This document shows positions 25,340 through 34,669 of a stretch of 64,000 bases of DNA, piece by piece (within the stretch, counting starts at the first letter, position 1; every line of letters starts with the position of its first letter). The position numbers and the translations under genes were made by a program. This DNA is from UBA1479 sp048263775 (GTDB taxonomy: Bacteria > Pseudomonadota > Alphaproteobacteria > Rhodospirillales > Casp-alpha2): the NCBI GenBank assembly GCA_048263775.1, contig JBLXDU010000009.1:62001-126000 (forward strand). The letters run 5' to 3'. The notes below the pieces were generated by a model. The model searched no databases. It saw only the letters and a program-made list of their open reading frames with translations, and was not told where the DNA came from.

Positions 25340-26357
25340 ACGGCGCCAGGTAGTCGACGAATTCGCTGACCACCGTGTCCCAGGAAAATTTCAGGGCGTG
25401 TTCGCGGCACAGCACCGGATCGATACCCTGGGCCCTGACCGCGGCTGCGGCCAGGTCGGTGTCGAGAACACCTACGGTCGAGGTGCCGATCACGTCCTTC
25501 GGCCCTGTCACGGGAAAGGCCGCCACGGGTACACCGCAGGCGAGCGCTTCCAACATCACCAGACCGAAGGTGTCGGTCAGGGACGGGAACACGAAGACGT
25601 CGGCGGCGTTGTAGTAACGCACCAAGTCCTGATCGCCGTCAGCGATGAAGAACGGGGTCTCCGGGTATTTGGCCATCAGGGGGGCGCGCGCCGGACCGCT
25701 GCCGACAACGACCTTGGAGCCCGGCAAGTCCAGATCAAGGAACGCCGGCAGGTTCTTTTCCACCGTGACCCGTCCCAGGAACATGAACAGCGGGCGCGGC
25801 AGGTTCAGATGATCCAGATAATCCTTGGGGCCGGGTTTGAAGATGTCGGTGTCGACGCCGTGCGACCAGGGCCGCAGGTTGGTGAAGCCTTTGGCCGCCA
25901 ATTCGTCGTGGACGGAATGACTGGGCACCATGACCCGCGATGACGGGGCGTGAAATCCCCGGATCCAGCGGTACAGCAGGCCGAGCGGCACGAACGGGGC
26001 ACGGGCGTGGATGTATTCGGGGAACTTGGAGTGATAGGCCGTTGTAAACGGAAGGTTGCGAGCCTTGCAGTAGCGTCGCGCGGCGGCGCCCAGGGGGCCT
26101 TCGGTGGCGATGTGGATCGCCTCGGGCGCGAAGCCGTCCAGCATGTCGGCCACCCCGCGGCCGGGAAACAGGGACAGCCTGATTTCCGGATAGGTCGGGC
26201 AGGGCAGGGTGGTGAAGAGATTGGGCGAGATCACCTGGATCTCATGTCCCAGCGCCTGAAGGCGGTCGACCACCGTGCCCATGACGCGGACCACGCCGTT
26301 GGGCTGCGGATACCAGGCATCGGTGACGACCGCAATGCGCAGGAGGGGGCTGTTCAA
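25299..26357 (-). CDS. GT4-type glycosyltransferase
   Basis: 352 residues. The start LRIAVVTDAWYPQPNGVVRVM, the middle RPLFMFLGRVTVEKNLPAFL and the donor-site FVFPSLTDTFGLVMLEALACGVP (E-x7-E motif) are typical of GT4 enzymes such as mannosyltransferases and sulfolipid synthase SqdX relatives. It probably transfers a sugar from a nucleotide donor to a lipid at the cytoplasmic face; acceptor unknown. Its last 41 bases run antisense into the 3' end of hdaA. No envelope polysaccharide cluster surrounds it. Confidence 0.9.
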   Translation of the reverse strand: MNSPLLRIAVVTDAWYPQPNGVVRVMGTVVDRLQALGHEIQVISPNLFTTLPCPTYPEIRLSLFPGRGVADMLDGFAPEAIHIATEGPLGAAARRYCKARNLPFTTAYHSKFPEYIHARAPFVPLGLLYRWIRGFHAPSSRVMVPSHSVHDELAAKGFTNLRPWSHGVDTDIFKPGPKDYLDHLNLPRPLFMFLGRVTVEKNLPAFLDLDLPGSKVVVGSGPARAPLMAKYPETPFFIADGDQDLVRYYNAADVFVFPSLTDTFGLVMLEALACGVPVAAFPVTGPKDVIGTSTVGVLDTDLAAAAVRAQGIDPVLCREHALKFSWDTVVSEFVDYLAPFTPPQEPSAQAAQ

Positions 26358-26544
26358 GGGCAGGGGCCTTTGGCCGGTTTCAATCGGGTCCTTCTGGGAT
26401 CAGACCCCGTCCAAGTAAAGTGACGTTCTAATGACAGGACGGGCCCTTGATAGGGGGCCTTGACCGGGTGGGCCCTTCCCATGTCCTATAGCGGCCAATG
26501 ACCGGCGCAATATTGCCGCCGCAACATAAAAAAGGAGACATCGC

Positions 26545-27324
26545 ATGGATTTAGGGATCAAGGGCAAGACGGCGTTGGTTTGCGCGGCATCTAAGGGTTT
26601 GGGCCGCGGCTGCGCGTTCTCGTTGGCCCGTGAAGGCGTCGACGTGGTCATCACGGCGCGCACGCCGGGCCCGCTTGAGGAGACGGCCGAGCAGATTCGC
26701 AAGGAAACCGGCGTCAATGTGACCGCCGTGGCCTGTGACATCACGACCGAGGAAGGCCGCAATCTGGCCCTCGCGGCCTGTCCCAATCCCGACATCCTGG
26801 TCAACAACGCGGGCGGTCCGCCGCCGGGCGATTTCCGTGATTGGGACCGGGACGATTGGATCAAGGCCCTGGACGCCAACATGCTGACGCCGATCTTCCT
26901 GATCAAGGCGACCGTGGACGGTATGATCGAACGCAAGTTCGGCCGGGTGGTCAACATCACTTCGGGCGCGGTGAAGTCACCGATTGAAATCCTCGGCCTG
27001 TCAAACGGTGCGCGGGCCGGGCTGACCGGCTTCATCGCCGGGCTGTCGCGCAAGACCGTTCGCCACAACGTGACCATCAATAATTTGTTGCCCGGGCCGT
27101 TCGACACGGACCGCCTGCATGCGAACATGAAGGTCAAGGCCGATCAGGCCGGCATCAGCGTCGCCGAGATGACGGCCAAAAGGGCTGCCGAAAATCCCTC
27201 CGGACGCTTCGGCACGGCCGAGGAATTCGGCGACATGTGCGCCTTCATCTGTTCCGATCAGGCCGGTTTCATGACCGGGCAGAATTTCCTGATGGACGGC
27301 GGCGCCTATCCGGGAACCTTATGA
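26545..27324 (+). CDS. SDR family protein lacking the canonical Tyr-Lys pair
   Basis: 259 residues with a short-chain dehydrogenase fold: cofactor motif CAASKGLGRG (residues 14-22), NNAGG at 87-91, N112 and S140 in VVNITSGAV. Counting 13 residues on from S140, where the catalytic Tyr should be, gives S153, and the Lys position four later is R157 (GLSNGARAG). So the Tyr-x3-Lys motif is replaced by Ser-x3-Arg. The same LSNGARAG variant occurs, to my knowledge, in a subgroup of bacterial SDRs. Whether it reduces a substrate is open. It is followed by a receiver-domain gene 37 bases later. ATG at 26545 follows AAAAGGAG. Confidence 0.9.
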   Translation: MDLGIKGKTALVCAASKGLGRGCAFSLAREGVDVVITARTPGPLEETAEQIRKETGVNVTAVACDITTEEGRNLALAACPNPDILVNNAGGPPPGDFRDWDRDDWIKALDANMLTPIFLIKATVDGMIERKFGRVVNITSGAVKSPIEILGLSNGARAGLTGFIAGLSRKTVRHNVTINNLLPGPFDTDRLHANMKVKADQAGISVAEMTAKRAAENPSGRFGTAEEFGDMCAFICSDQAGFMTGQNFLMDGGAYPGTL

Positions 27325-27361
27325 TGGCAGCGGCACGGGCCGAAACGACACCGGTGTCCGC

Positions 27362-27736
27362 ATGACGGTTATTCTTGTCATAGATGACGACGAGGATATG
27401 CGTGACGTCATCTCCATGACTTTGATTCGGGCGGGATACGAGGTGGTGACGGCGACGGACGGCGAGCACGGCATGGTCGCCGTGAAGGACCGTCTGGACA
27501 CACCGTTCGACCTTGTCATTAGCGACATCTTTATGCCGGGCAAGGATGGGATCGAGTTTCTGGGCAGCCTGCGTCAGCTCTATCCCAACCTTCCGGTCAT
27601 CGCGGTGACCGGCGGGTTCACGGGCGTCAAGAAACCGTATGCGGATTCCATGACCGCCATGGGCGCCGCGCAAAGCTTGTTGAAGCCCTTTACGCCGGCG
27701 GAACTGCTGACTGCCGTGGAAGCCGCCTTGAAATGA
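27362..27736 (+). CDS. CheY-like single-domain response regulator
   Basis: 124 residues, receiver domain only. Acidic pocket D8-D10 (VIDDDED), phospho-acceptor D55 in LVISDIFMPG, the conserved Thr in IAVTGG near residue 80 and Lys in LLKPFTPAEL near residue 108. With no output domain it presumably acts by binding a partner, like CheY or a phosphorelay intermediate. It is convergent with the chemoreceptor gene, 40 bases apart, and downstream of the SDR; no histidine kinase is adjacent. Confidence 0.92.
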   Translation: MTVILVIDDDEDMRDVISMTLIRAGYEVVTATDGEHGMVAVKDRLDTPFDLVISDIFMPGKDGIEFLGSLRQLYPNLPVIAVTGGFTGVKKPYADSMTAMGAAQSLLKPFTPAELLTAVEAALK

Positions 27737-27776
27737 CGGGCAGGCGGGGTGGCGATACCACCCCGCCCGCGCGCTT

Positions 27777-29915
27777 TCAAAGAGCCCTCACGTCCGCAAG
27801 GAACGTCTGAACCTGAACCTTGAGTTCTTCGGCCTGCTGCGACAACTCTTCGGCAGCGGTCAGAACCTCGGTGGCGGCGGCACCCGTTTCCTGCGACGCG
27901 GTGTTCACGCCGACCACGTTTTCCGCGACCTCGTTGGCACCCTGCGCCGCCTCTTCGACATTGCGGGCGATTTCCTGGGTCGCAGCACCTTGTTCCTCGA
28001 CCGCGGATGCAACGGATGCGGAAATTTCATCGACTTGGGCAACGGTCTTGCCGATGCCCTCGATCGCCGACACGGCGGCGTTGGTCGCATTCTGGATGCC
28101 GGAAATCTGCTCGGTGATGCTTTCGGTCGCCTTGGCGGTCTGATTGGCCAAATTCTTGACTTCCGAAGCGACGACGGCAAATCCCTTGCCCGCGTCGCCG
28201 GCCCGGGCGGCTTCGATCGTCGCGTTCAGGGCCAGCAGATTTGTCTGCTCTGCGATATCGGTGATCAACGCGACGACTTCCCCCACCTTGTTGGCCGACA
28301 AGGCCAGGTTCCGGATCAGGTCTTCGGCCGTTTTGGATTCCTGCACGGCATCCCGGATGATGGTGGTCGTCTGGGTCATCTGCCGGTTGATTTCGGTGAT
28401 GGAACTGGACAGTTCCTCGGCGGCCGCGGACACGGTCTGCACGTTGGCCGATGCCTGTTCGATAGCGGCCGATACATTGGCGGTCTTGTCCTGGGTCGTG
28501 CTGGCGGTCTGGGTCAAGGTTTCGGCCGTTGACTGCATCTCGACCGAGGCCGCTGACACGGTCTGCAGGCGCTCGCTGACCTTGGCATCGAATGCGCTTG
28601 TCAGTTCCTCCATGCGCCTGGTCCGTTCCTCGCGGCGGGTTTGGTTCGCCCGTTCCTGTTCTTCCAGCTTCCGGCGTTCGATGCCGTTTTCCTGAAACAC
28701 CAGAAGCGCCTTGGCCATGTCGCCGATTTCATCGCTGCGGTTAATGCCCTCGATCCTGGCCTCAAGATTGCCGGCGGCGACATCGGACATGTCGGCGGTC
28801 ATGGTGGTAATCGGCCTTGAGATGCTTCGGCCGATCAGAATGCCCATGGCGGCTACGATCGAGATGACGATGGCGGCGGAAACGGCGATGGCGATCAACA
28901 GGTCGCGCAGCGGGGCGAAAATTTCCGATTGATCGATTTCCGCGATTACGGCCCATCTGGTGCCCAGGAAATCCAGCGCAGTATAGGCGGAAACGACGGG
29001 AATGCCGCGGTAATCAGCGATCTCGTCGATTCCGGTCCCGCCTTCCAGGGCGTGTTTGACGGATTCGGATTCAATCTTCGTCTTGAGGATGGTCGAGTCC
29101 TTGGCGAACCGCGAGTCGCTGCGCATGAGGAAATCGCGCCCGACCAGATAGGTTTCCCCGCTTTCACCCATGCCGTCTGCGGACTGCATGATCTCGTTAA
29201 TACGCGCGATGGGCATTTGGAACGCGAGCACGCCGATGACCTTGCCGTCGAAATTCTTAATTGCTGTCGAGATGAAGCTGGCAGGCGCCCCGTTGCTCGG
29301 AGCATAGGGCTTGAAGTCGAAAAACGCCGCCTCGCCCGGCGCCTTGTCCATTGCGCTTTGATAGGCGCGGCCCAGATCCGTATCGCGCCATTTCCCGGAC
29401 AGGACGTTTGTCGCGAAATCCGGTTCCTTGAACACGGTGTACACGAGGTTGCCCCGGGCATCGAAGATGAAGACGTCGTAGTATCCCCGCTCGGTCATGA
29501 ATTCGCGCAGCCAGGGGTGGTAGGCTTTATGGGCGGAGTCGTAGCTTGACCCGTCCGGCGCGACGTCGAGCAAATGCTTGTTGCCGATGGGGTTCGGATT
29601 GTCGGTGATGTAGCGCTTCTGGAGTTCGGGGCCCGCGTTGTCGCCAAGCTCGTTCCATGCGCGGGAGAAATCACCCAGCGCGCGGCGGATCAGGGGGTTG
29701 TTCGATTGGACCTTCAAATCCTGGCGGATGCTGTCCAGGTAACTGTTGATAAATTGGGTTTTGGCGCCGCCAAGCGCGGTCAGTTTTTTCTCGGCTTCTC
29801 CTTGAAGTTCGATTGCGGCTTTCCGATAGGACAGCGCGCCGGTTACCACCGTTGCGAGGACAGAAGCGATGACGATCGCCAATGGGACCTTTTTCGATAT
29901 CTTTAAAGTGGGCAT
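27777..29915 (-). CDS. Methyl-accepting chemotaxis protein with periplasmic sensor
   Basis: 712 residues from ATG 29915, chosen because AGGAGAAGTCC lies directly upstream; a start 13 codons earlier has none. Layout: membrane helix at about 10-30, a large periplasmic ligand domain of the Cache type (about 35-300, including the typical YYDVFIFDARGNLVYTV segment), second membrane helix near 310-335, HAMP domain, then the signalling coiled coil. The hairpin tip DIAEQTNLLALNATIEAARAG, contacted by CheA and CheW, is intact. Alphaproteobacterial-type receptor; ligand not predictable. It is convergent with the CheY-like gene. Confidence 0.95.
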   Translation of the reverse strand: MPTLKISKKVPLAIVIASVLATVVTGALSYRKAAIELQGEAEKKLTALGGAKTQFINSYLDSIRQDLKVQSNNPLIRRALGDFSRAWNELGDNAGPELQKRYITDNPNPIGNKHLLDVAPDGSSYDSAHKAYHPWLREFMTERGYYDVFIFDARGNLVYTVFKEPDFATNVLSGKWRDTDLGRAYQSAMDKAPGEAAFFDFKPYAPSNGAPASFISTAIKNFDGKVIGVLAFQMPIARINEIMQSADGMGESGETYLVGRDFLMRSDSRFAKDSTILKTKIESESVKHALEGGTGIDEIADYRGIPVVSAYTALDFLGTRWAVIAEIDQSEIFAPLRDLLIAIAVSAAIVISIVAAMGILIGRSISRPITTMTADMSDVAAGNLEARIEGINRSDEIGDMAKALLVFQENGIERRKLEEQERANQTRREERTRRMEELTSAFDAKVSERLQTVSAASVEMQSTAETLTQTASTTQDKTANVSAAIEQASANVQTVSAAAEELSSSITEINRQMTQTTTIIRDAVQESKTAEDLIRNLALSANKVGEVVALITDIAEQTNLLALNATIEAARAGDAGKGFAVVASEVKNLANQTAKATESITEQISGIQNATNAAVSAIEGIGKTVAQVDEISASVASAVEEQGAATQEIARNVEEAAQGANEVAENVVGVNTASQETGAAATEVLTAAEELSQQAEELKVQVQTFLADVRAL

Positions 29916-30017
29916 GTTAGGACTTCTCCTGATGTTGATTTCCGGTCCGCGCATGGGCTCGATGGGTGGTTCGGCTCTGCATCGATGTGGGCGTCAGCCG
30001 GCAGAAATTTCAAAATG

Positions 30018-30051
30018 AATGCATTTTTGACAAAGCTTCCCCCGGATTCCC
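30018..30051 (-). promoter_or_regulatory. Possible chemoreceptor promoter
   Basis: On the minus strand TTGTCA followed 17 bases later by AAATTT gives a recognisable sigma70 -35 with a weak -10, about 100 bases before the chemoreceptor start. The spacer contains the palindrome AAAATG-AATG-CATTTT. Confidence 0.3.
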
Positions 30052-30079
30052 GGGAAAAAGAGGCGCGCCAGCGCCAATG

Positions 30080-30109
30080 GTGCCGAATAACGCAACATCT
30101 GTGCCGAAT
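30080..30109. repeat. Direct repeat GTGCCGAAT, 21-base period
   Basis: GTGCCGAAT occurs at 30080-30088 and 30101-30109, two helix turns apart, in the divergent region between the chemoreceptor and ppk. Spacing suggests two protein sites on one face of the helix. Confidence 0.35.
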
Positions 30110-30155
30110 GTCGATGGATGAGGAAGGGGGGCGTTTGTCCAACGTGACTTAATCC

Positions 30156-30183
30156 CCTTTAAAGGTTGTCATAATACGATAAC
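30156..30183. promoter_or_regulatory. Two adjoining palindromes before ppk
   Basis: CCTTTAAAGG (30156-30165) is a perfect palindrome and the next 19 bases, GTTGTCATAATACGATAAC, form an imperfect one (7 of 9 pairs), ending 47 bases before the ppk start. A TTGTCAT element is reminiscent of half a PHO box but its partner repeat is poor. Confidence 0.4.
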
Positions 30184-30230
30184 CATTGGCCCCGGTGACT
30201 TCCCGGGGGCAGAGGGATAAGATCATCGCC

Positions 30231-32435
30231 ATGGACGATATTCAGTTGGAAACCCCGGCCAAGACCGGAGAACACGCCGAAGGCGCCGGCAACGGCGGCG
30301 CCAAGGAAGGCGGGGCACGGGCGCCGCAGCGCCGGGCCCGCACCCAGCAGCTGCGCGAGCGCTACATTAATCGGGAAATTTCCTGGCTGGCCTTCAATTC
30401 GCGGGTGCTTGAGGAAGCCAACAATCCCCACCACCCGCTGCTGGAACGGCTGCGTTTCCTGTCGATCTCGGCATCGAACCTGGATGAGTTCTACATGGTC
30501 CGTGTCGCCGGCCTTAAGGGCCAAGTGCGGGCCGGTGTGGGCACGCCGTCTGAAGACGGCCAGACCCCGGCGGAACAGCTTCACGCCATCCATCAGGAGG
30601 TCGGCCGCCTGATGCAGGCCCAGCACGCCTGCTGGAGCAACCTGATGAAGGAACTGCGCGGCGAAGGCATCGCCGTGGTCGGTCCCGACGAGCTGACCTC
30701 GCGGGAAAAGACCTGGCTGCGCAAATATGTCGATGGCATCATGCCGGTGCTGACGCCGCTCGCCATCGACCCGGCCCATCCTTTCCCCTTCATGCCCAAC
30801 ATGGGCTTCTCCCTGGTCCTGGCACTGACCCAGCGCGGGATGGAAGAGCCTTTGCGCGCCCTGCTGCCGGTGCCGACCCAGCTCGACCGGTTCGTCCGCC
30901 TGCCGGGCGAGGCCATCCGCTTCATTCCCCTGGAAGACGTTATCGGCCTGTTCCTGGATCTGTGGTTCCCCAGCTTTGAGGTGTTGCAAAAAGCCACATT
31001 CCGCGTCATCCGCGATAGCGAAATGGAAATCGACGAAGAGGCGGAAGACCTGGTCCGGACCTTCGAATCGGCGCTCAAGCGTCGGCGCCGGGGCACGGTC
31101 ATCCGTCTGACCTTCAATGCCGACGCGCCGCAGGAATTGCGTGATTTCGTGATTTCCGAAACCCATGCCTCGCCCGAGGACGTGATGCCGAACCCGGGCC
31201 TGCTCGGGCTGGTCGACACCAAACAGCTGATCCTCAGCGAACGGCCGGATCTTCTGTTCACGCCATTCAACGCGCGCTTTCCGGAACGCATCCGCGATTT
31301 CGGTGGCGACATCTTCGCCGCCATCCGTCAGAAGGACATCATCGTCCACCACCCTTATGAAAGCTTCGACGTGGTGGTGCAGTTCGTGCGCCAGGCGGCG
31401 CGCGACCCCAACGTGGTCGCCATCAAGCAGACGCTTTACCGGACCAGTAACGATTCCCCCATCGTCGCCGCTTTGATCGAGGCGGCGGAGGCGGGCAAGT
31501 CCGTGACCGCCCTGGTCGAACTGAAAGCCCGGTTCGACGAGGAAGCCAACATCCGCTGGGCCCGCGACCTGGAACGGGCGGGTGTACAGGTGGTCTACGG
31601 CTTCGTCGACATGAAGACCCACGCCAAGGTCAACATGATCGTACGCCGAGAGGGCAATGAGCTGCGGCCCTACTGCCATTTCGGGACCGGCAATTACCAC
31701 CCGATCACGGCTAAGATTTATACGGACCTCAGCTTCTTTTCCTGCGACCCGCTGCTGGCTCAGGACGCGTCCAAGCTGTTCAACTACATGACTGGTTATG
31801 CCAAGCCGACGGCCATGCAGAAGCTGTCGTTCTCGCCGCTGACCCTGCGTGACCATTTGGTGGACCTGATCGAGGTCGAGGCCGCCAATGCCAAGGCCGG
31901 CAAACCTGCCGGGATTTGGGCCAAGCTCAATTCCGTCGTCGACCCGGTGATGATCGAGGCGCTGTACAAGGCGTCACAGGCCGGCGTGAAGATCGAACTG
32001 ATCATCCGCGGTATTTGCAGCCTGCGCCCGGGCGTGACCGGCATGTCCGAGAACATCCGGGTCAAGAGCATCGTCGGACGTTTCCTGGAGCATTCGCGAA
32101 TTGTTTGTTTCGGCAACGGCCACGCATTGCCGTCGCGACATGCCAAGATCTTCATTTCCTCCGCCGACTGGATGCCGCGCAATCTTAACCGCCGCATCGA
32201 AACCCTGGTCCCTATCGAAAACGAGACCGTGCATGCCCAGGTTCTCGACGAAATCATGGGCGCCAACCTGAAGGACACGGCACAAAGCTGGATCCTGAAT
32301 GGCGACGGCAGTTTCTCGCGGTTGGATTCCGACGGCTTTTCCGCGCATAATTACTTCATCACCAATCCCTCGCTGTCGGGCCGCGGAAGTGCGCTCGACA
32401 AGAAGCCTGGGAAGAAGGGGCAGAACAGCAAGTAG
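30231..32435 (+). CDS. ppk: Polyphosphate kinase 1
   Basis: 734 residues. It reversibly polymerises the gamma phosphate of ATP into polyphosphate. The family start YINREISWLAFNSRVLEEA, the phospholipase-D-like catalytic half with MKTHAKVNMIVRREG (probable phosphorylated His) and RHAKIFISSADWMPRNLNRR are conserved. ATG at 30231 is taken; AGAGG lies a little far upstream and the first 60 residues are low-complexity, so the exact start is uncertain. ppx follows 33 bases later, giving synthesis and breakdown of polyphosphate from one operon. Confidence 0.96.
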   Translation: MDDIQLETPAKTGEHAEGAGNGGAKEGGARAPQRRARTQQLRERYINREISWLAFNSRVLEEANNPHHPLLERLRFLSISASNLDEFYMVRVAGLKGQVRAGVGTPSEDGQTPAEQLHAIHQEVGRLMQAQHACWSNLMKELRGEGIAVVGPDELTSREKTWLRKYVDGIMPVLTPLAIDPAHPFPFMPNMGFSLVLALTQRGMEEPLRALLPVPTQLDRFVRLPGEAIRFIPLEDVIGLFLDLWFPSFEVLQKATFRVIRDSEMEIDEEAEDLVRTFESALKRRRRGTVIRLTFNADAPQELRDFVISETHASPEDVMPNPGLLGLVDTKQLILSERPDLLFTPFNARFPERIRDFGGDIFAAIRQKDIIVHHPYESFDVVVQFVRQAARDPNVVAIKQTLYRTSNDSPIVAALIEAAEAGKSVTALVELKARFDEEANIRWARDLERAGVQVVYGFVDMKTHAKVNMIVRREGNELRPYCHFGTGNYHPITAKIYTDLSFFSCDPLLAQDASKLFNYMTGYAKPTAMQKLSFSPLTLRDHLVDLIEVEAANAKAGKPAGIWAKLNSVVDPVMIEALYKASQAGVKIELIIRGICSLRPGVTGMSENIRVKSIVGRFLEHSRIVCFGNGHALPSRHAKIFISSADWMPRNLNRRIETLVPIENETVHAQVLDEIMGANLKDTAQSWILNGDGSFSRLDSDGFSAHNYFITNPSLSGRGSALDKKPGKKGQNSK

Positions 32436-32468
32436 CCGTTCATCGACCGAGAGAAGCCCGGCGGAAGC

Positions 32469-34016
32469 ATGAGCCTTTTTAGAGACACCGGCACCGGCGA
32501 TGCCGCGTCCAAGCGCGGCCTGTTCGGCGATGACCGTGCCCATGGCCGCGTCGCAGTGGTCGATATCGGATCGTCGTCGGTGCGCTTGGTCGTCTACGAC
32601 ACGCCGGCGCGCCTGCCGGTTCCCATCTTCAACGAAAAGTCCGACTGCGGTCTGGTGCGCGGCCTGGCCAAGACGGGCAAGCTGAACAAGAAGGGCGTGG
32701 TGCGTGCACGGGCGGCCCTGGCCCGCTTCATCCGCCTGGCCAAGGTGATGGGGGTCGAGCGCCTGGAACTGGTCGCCACGGCCGCCGTGCGCGACGCGGC
32801 CGATGGGCTTCATTTCGTCGAGGAAATCGAGAACACGTTCAAGGTTTCGGTGCAGATTCCGTCAGGCGCGGAAGAAGCACGGCTGTCGGCGCTCGGGCTT
32901 CTGATCGGTGTGCCCAAGGCGGATGGGCTGCTCGGCGACCTGGGCGGCGGGTCGCTTGACCTGATCAGCCTGGATAAGGGCCAGTTCGGCGCCAACGCGA
33001 CATTGCCGCTGGGCCATCTGCGGCTGCCCGATGCTGTCGGTGGCGACATCCGCAAGGCGGCGCCGCTGGTAGAGGAACAATTGGCCCAGCATGCGTGGCT
33101 TAAGGATATCCGTGGCCGCACCCTGTTCGCCGTTGGCGGATCGTGGCGGGTGCTGGCGCGTATCTTCATCGAACAGACTCATTACCCGGTCCATATCATC
33201 GACGGCTTCACCATGGGCTATTCCGACCTGCGCCACCTGTGTCAGGTGCTGTCCGGACTGGGCAAGGATTCCCTGCAGCAGATGCCGATCCCCCGGCGGC
33301 GTATTGAAACCTTGCCGTTTGCGGCCCTGACCATGGACAAGCTGTTGAACGTGGCACGCCCGGAAAAGATCGTGTTTTCCGGCTTCGGCATGCGTGAAGG
33401 GCAGATGATCAAAGGGCTGCCCAAGGAAATCCGCAGCCAGGATCCCCTGGTCGCCGGTTGCGAGACCTTGGCGGAGCGCAGCGGCCGTTTTACCGTCTCC
33501 GGCATTGAAATGCGTGACTGGATGTCGCCCCTGTTCCCTGGTGAGTCGGCGCGCCACACGCGGCTGCGTTATGTCGCTTGCCTGTTGTCGGATATCGGCT
33601 GGACCGAACATCCCGACTACCGGGCGGAACACGCCTTTTTCCGCGTCCTGCGCCTGCCTTATGCCGGGCTGACGCATCTCGACCGGGCGTTCCTGGCCAT
33701 GGCCGTGCTGGTTCGCTACAACGGCAACCCGGAGCTGTCCTATGCGGCCCCCGTCCTGCACCTATTGGACGAGGACGACCGGCGGATCGCCAATGCGGTC
33801 GGGCTGGCTCTGCGTCTGGGGCATACGGTGTCCGGCTCGGCCCCGGACCTGATTGGGCGCACGACGTTGAAGCCGACACAGGAAAAGCTGTTTCTGGGTC
33901 TGCCGGTCAAGGACCGCGACGTGTTTACAGGCGATGCGGTGGAACGGCGGCTGAAGACCCTGGCGACGGCGCTGGGGTTCGGTGCCTCGGCCTTTGGTAA
34001 GACGTCGGAAAGCTGA
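32469..34016 (+). CDS. ppx: Exopolyphosphatase, Ppx/GppA family
   Basis: 515 residues. Actin-like ATPase fold with phosphate loops VVDIGSSSVRLVVYD near residue 25 and GLLGDLGGGSLDLISL near residue 155, then a C-terminal helical domain. It removes terminal phosphate from polyphosphate or, in GppA, converts pppGpp to ppGpp; sequence alone does not separate these. Coupling to ppk favours polyphosphate turnover. It is convergent with a GST gene with only 14 bases between the stops. Confidence 0.92.
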   Translation: MSLFRDTGTGDAASKRGLFGDDRAHGRVAVVDIGSSSVRLVVYDTPARLPVPIFNEKSDCGLVRGLAKTGKLNKKGVVRARAALARFIRLAKVMGVERLELVATAAVRDAADGLHFVEEIENTFKVSVQIPSGAEEARLSALGLLIGVPKADGLLGDLGGGSLDLISLDKGQFGANATLPLGHLRLPDAVGGDIRKAAPLVEEQLAQHAWLKDIRGRTLFAVGGSWRVLARIFIEQTHYPVHIIDGFTMGYSDLRHLCQVLSGLGKDSLQQMPIPRRRIETLPFAALTMDKLLNVARPEKIVFSGFGMREGQMIKGLPKEIRSQDPLVAGCETLAERSGRFTVSGIEMRDWMSPLFPGESARHTRLRYVACLLSDIGWTEHPDYRAEHAFFRVLRLPYAGLTHLDRAFLAMAVLVRYNGNPELSYAAPVLHLLDEDDRRIANAVGLALRLGHTVSGSAPDLIGRTTLKPTQEKLFLGLPVKDRDVFTGDAVERRLKTLATALGFGASAFGKTSES

Positions 34017-34030
34017 CGCCGGGCCGGATA

Positions 34031-34651
34031 CTAACCTTCGATCAGCGGCACGGCCTGGAAACAGTCGAGCGCCATGGCGGCGTCGAAAATCCGCTTCAAC
34101 CGGGGATGCTTGTCCCAATCCAGTTCCCGTTCGTGGCGGAACCGGACATGGCCCATGGCGGCCGCTGCGGTGATGTCGGCCTGGGTCAGTTTTTCGCCGA
34201 AAAACCAGGGGCCGTCGGGCGACGCCTCGGTCTCCAGCCAATCCAGGCACAGCTTGATCTGGTGGCGCACACGATGGCGCCATTGCAGGGACGGCGCGTT
34301 GGCGTGCAGATTTTTGTCGATGGACAGCGCCACACTTTTTTCCGCCAAACCCCAGCCGATGGTGACGGCGCGCAGGACGGCGCGGCGCTCGGTCCCTTTC
34401 TCCGGGGTCAGGGCCTTTTCCGGGCCTGCTTCCTCGTCCAGGTAATCGAGGATCATCTGGCTGTCGAAGATCTTCTCCCCGTTCGGCAGGATCAGCACCG
34501 GCACCTTGATCAGCGGATTGATCTCGGCGACCTGATCGGCATTGCGGAATACGGACAGCACGTCCCGCTCATACGGAATGCCGTAATACTGCATAGTCAC
34601 GGCGACGCGCCGCAGGAACGGGGAATCGTACTGTCCGACAAGACGATGCAT
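34031..34651 (-). CDS. Glutathione S-transferase family protein
   Basis: 206 residues. N-terminal thioredoxin-like domain ending with the cis-proline and glutathione-gamma-glutamyl contacts (KVPVLILPNGEKIFDSQMILDYLDE), and a helical C-terminal domain with QADITAAAAMGHVRF, where the Asp is the conserved folding residue. A catalytic Ser, Tyr or Cys near residue 9 is not certain (YDSPFLRRVAV, so Ser10 is likely). It lies 18 bases after rnd on the same strand and may be read through from it. Confidence 0.9.
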   Translation of the reverse strand: MHRLVGQYDSPFLRRVAVTMQYYGIPYERDVLSVFRNADQVAEINPLIKVPVLILPNGEKIFDSQMILDYLDEEAGPEKALTPEKGTERRAVLRAVTIGWGLAEKSVALSIDKNLHANAPSLQWRHRVRHQIKLCLDWLETEASPDGPWFFGEKLTQADITAAAAMGHVRFRHERELDWDKHPRLKRIFDAAMALDCFQAVPLIEG

Positions 34652-34669
34652 GAAAGCCGGGCTCCGCAG

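Noticed and set aside
30165..30183. A PHO box before ppk
   Set aside because: The first half (TTGTCAT) fits but the second (CGATAAC) matches at about three of seven positions; kept only as an unassigned palindrome.
30159..31856. A 565-codon open frame on the minus strand
   Set aside because: Shadow of ppk with the same compositional bias.
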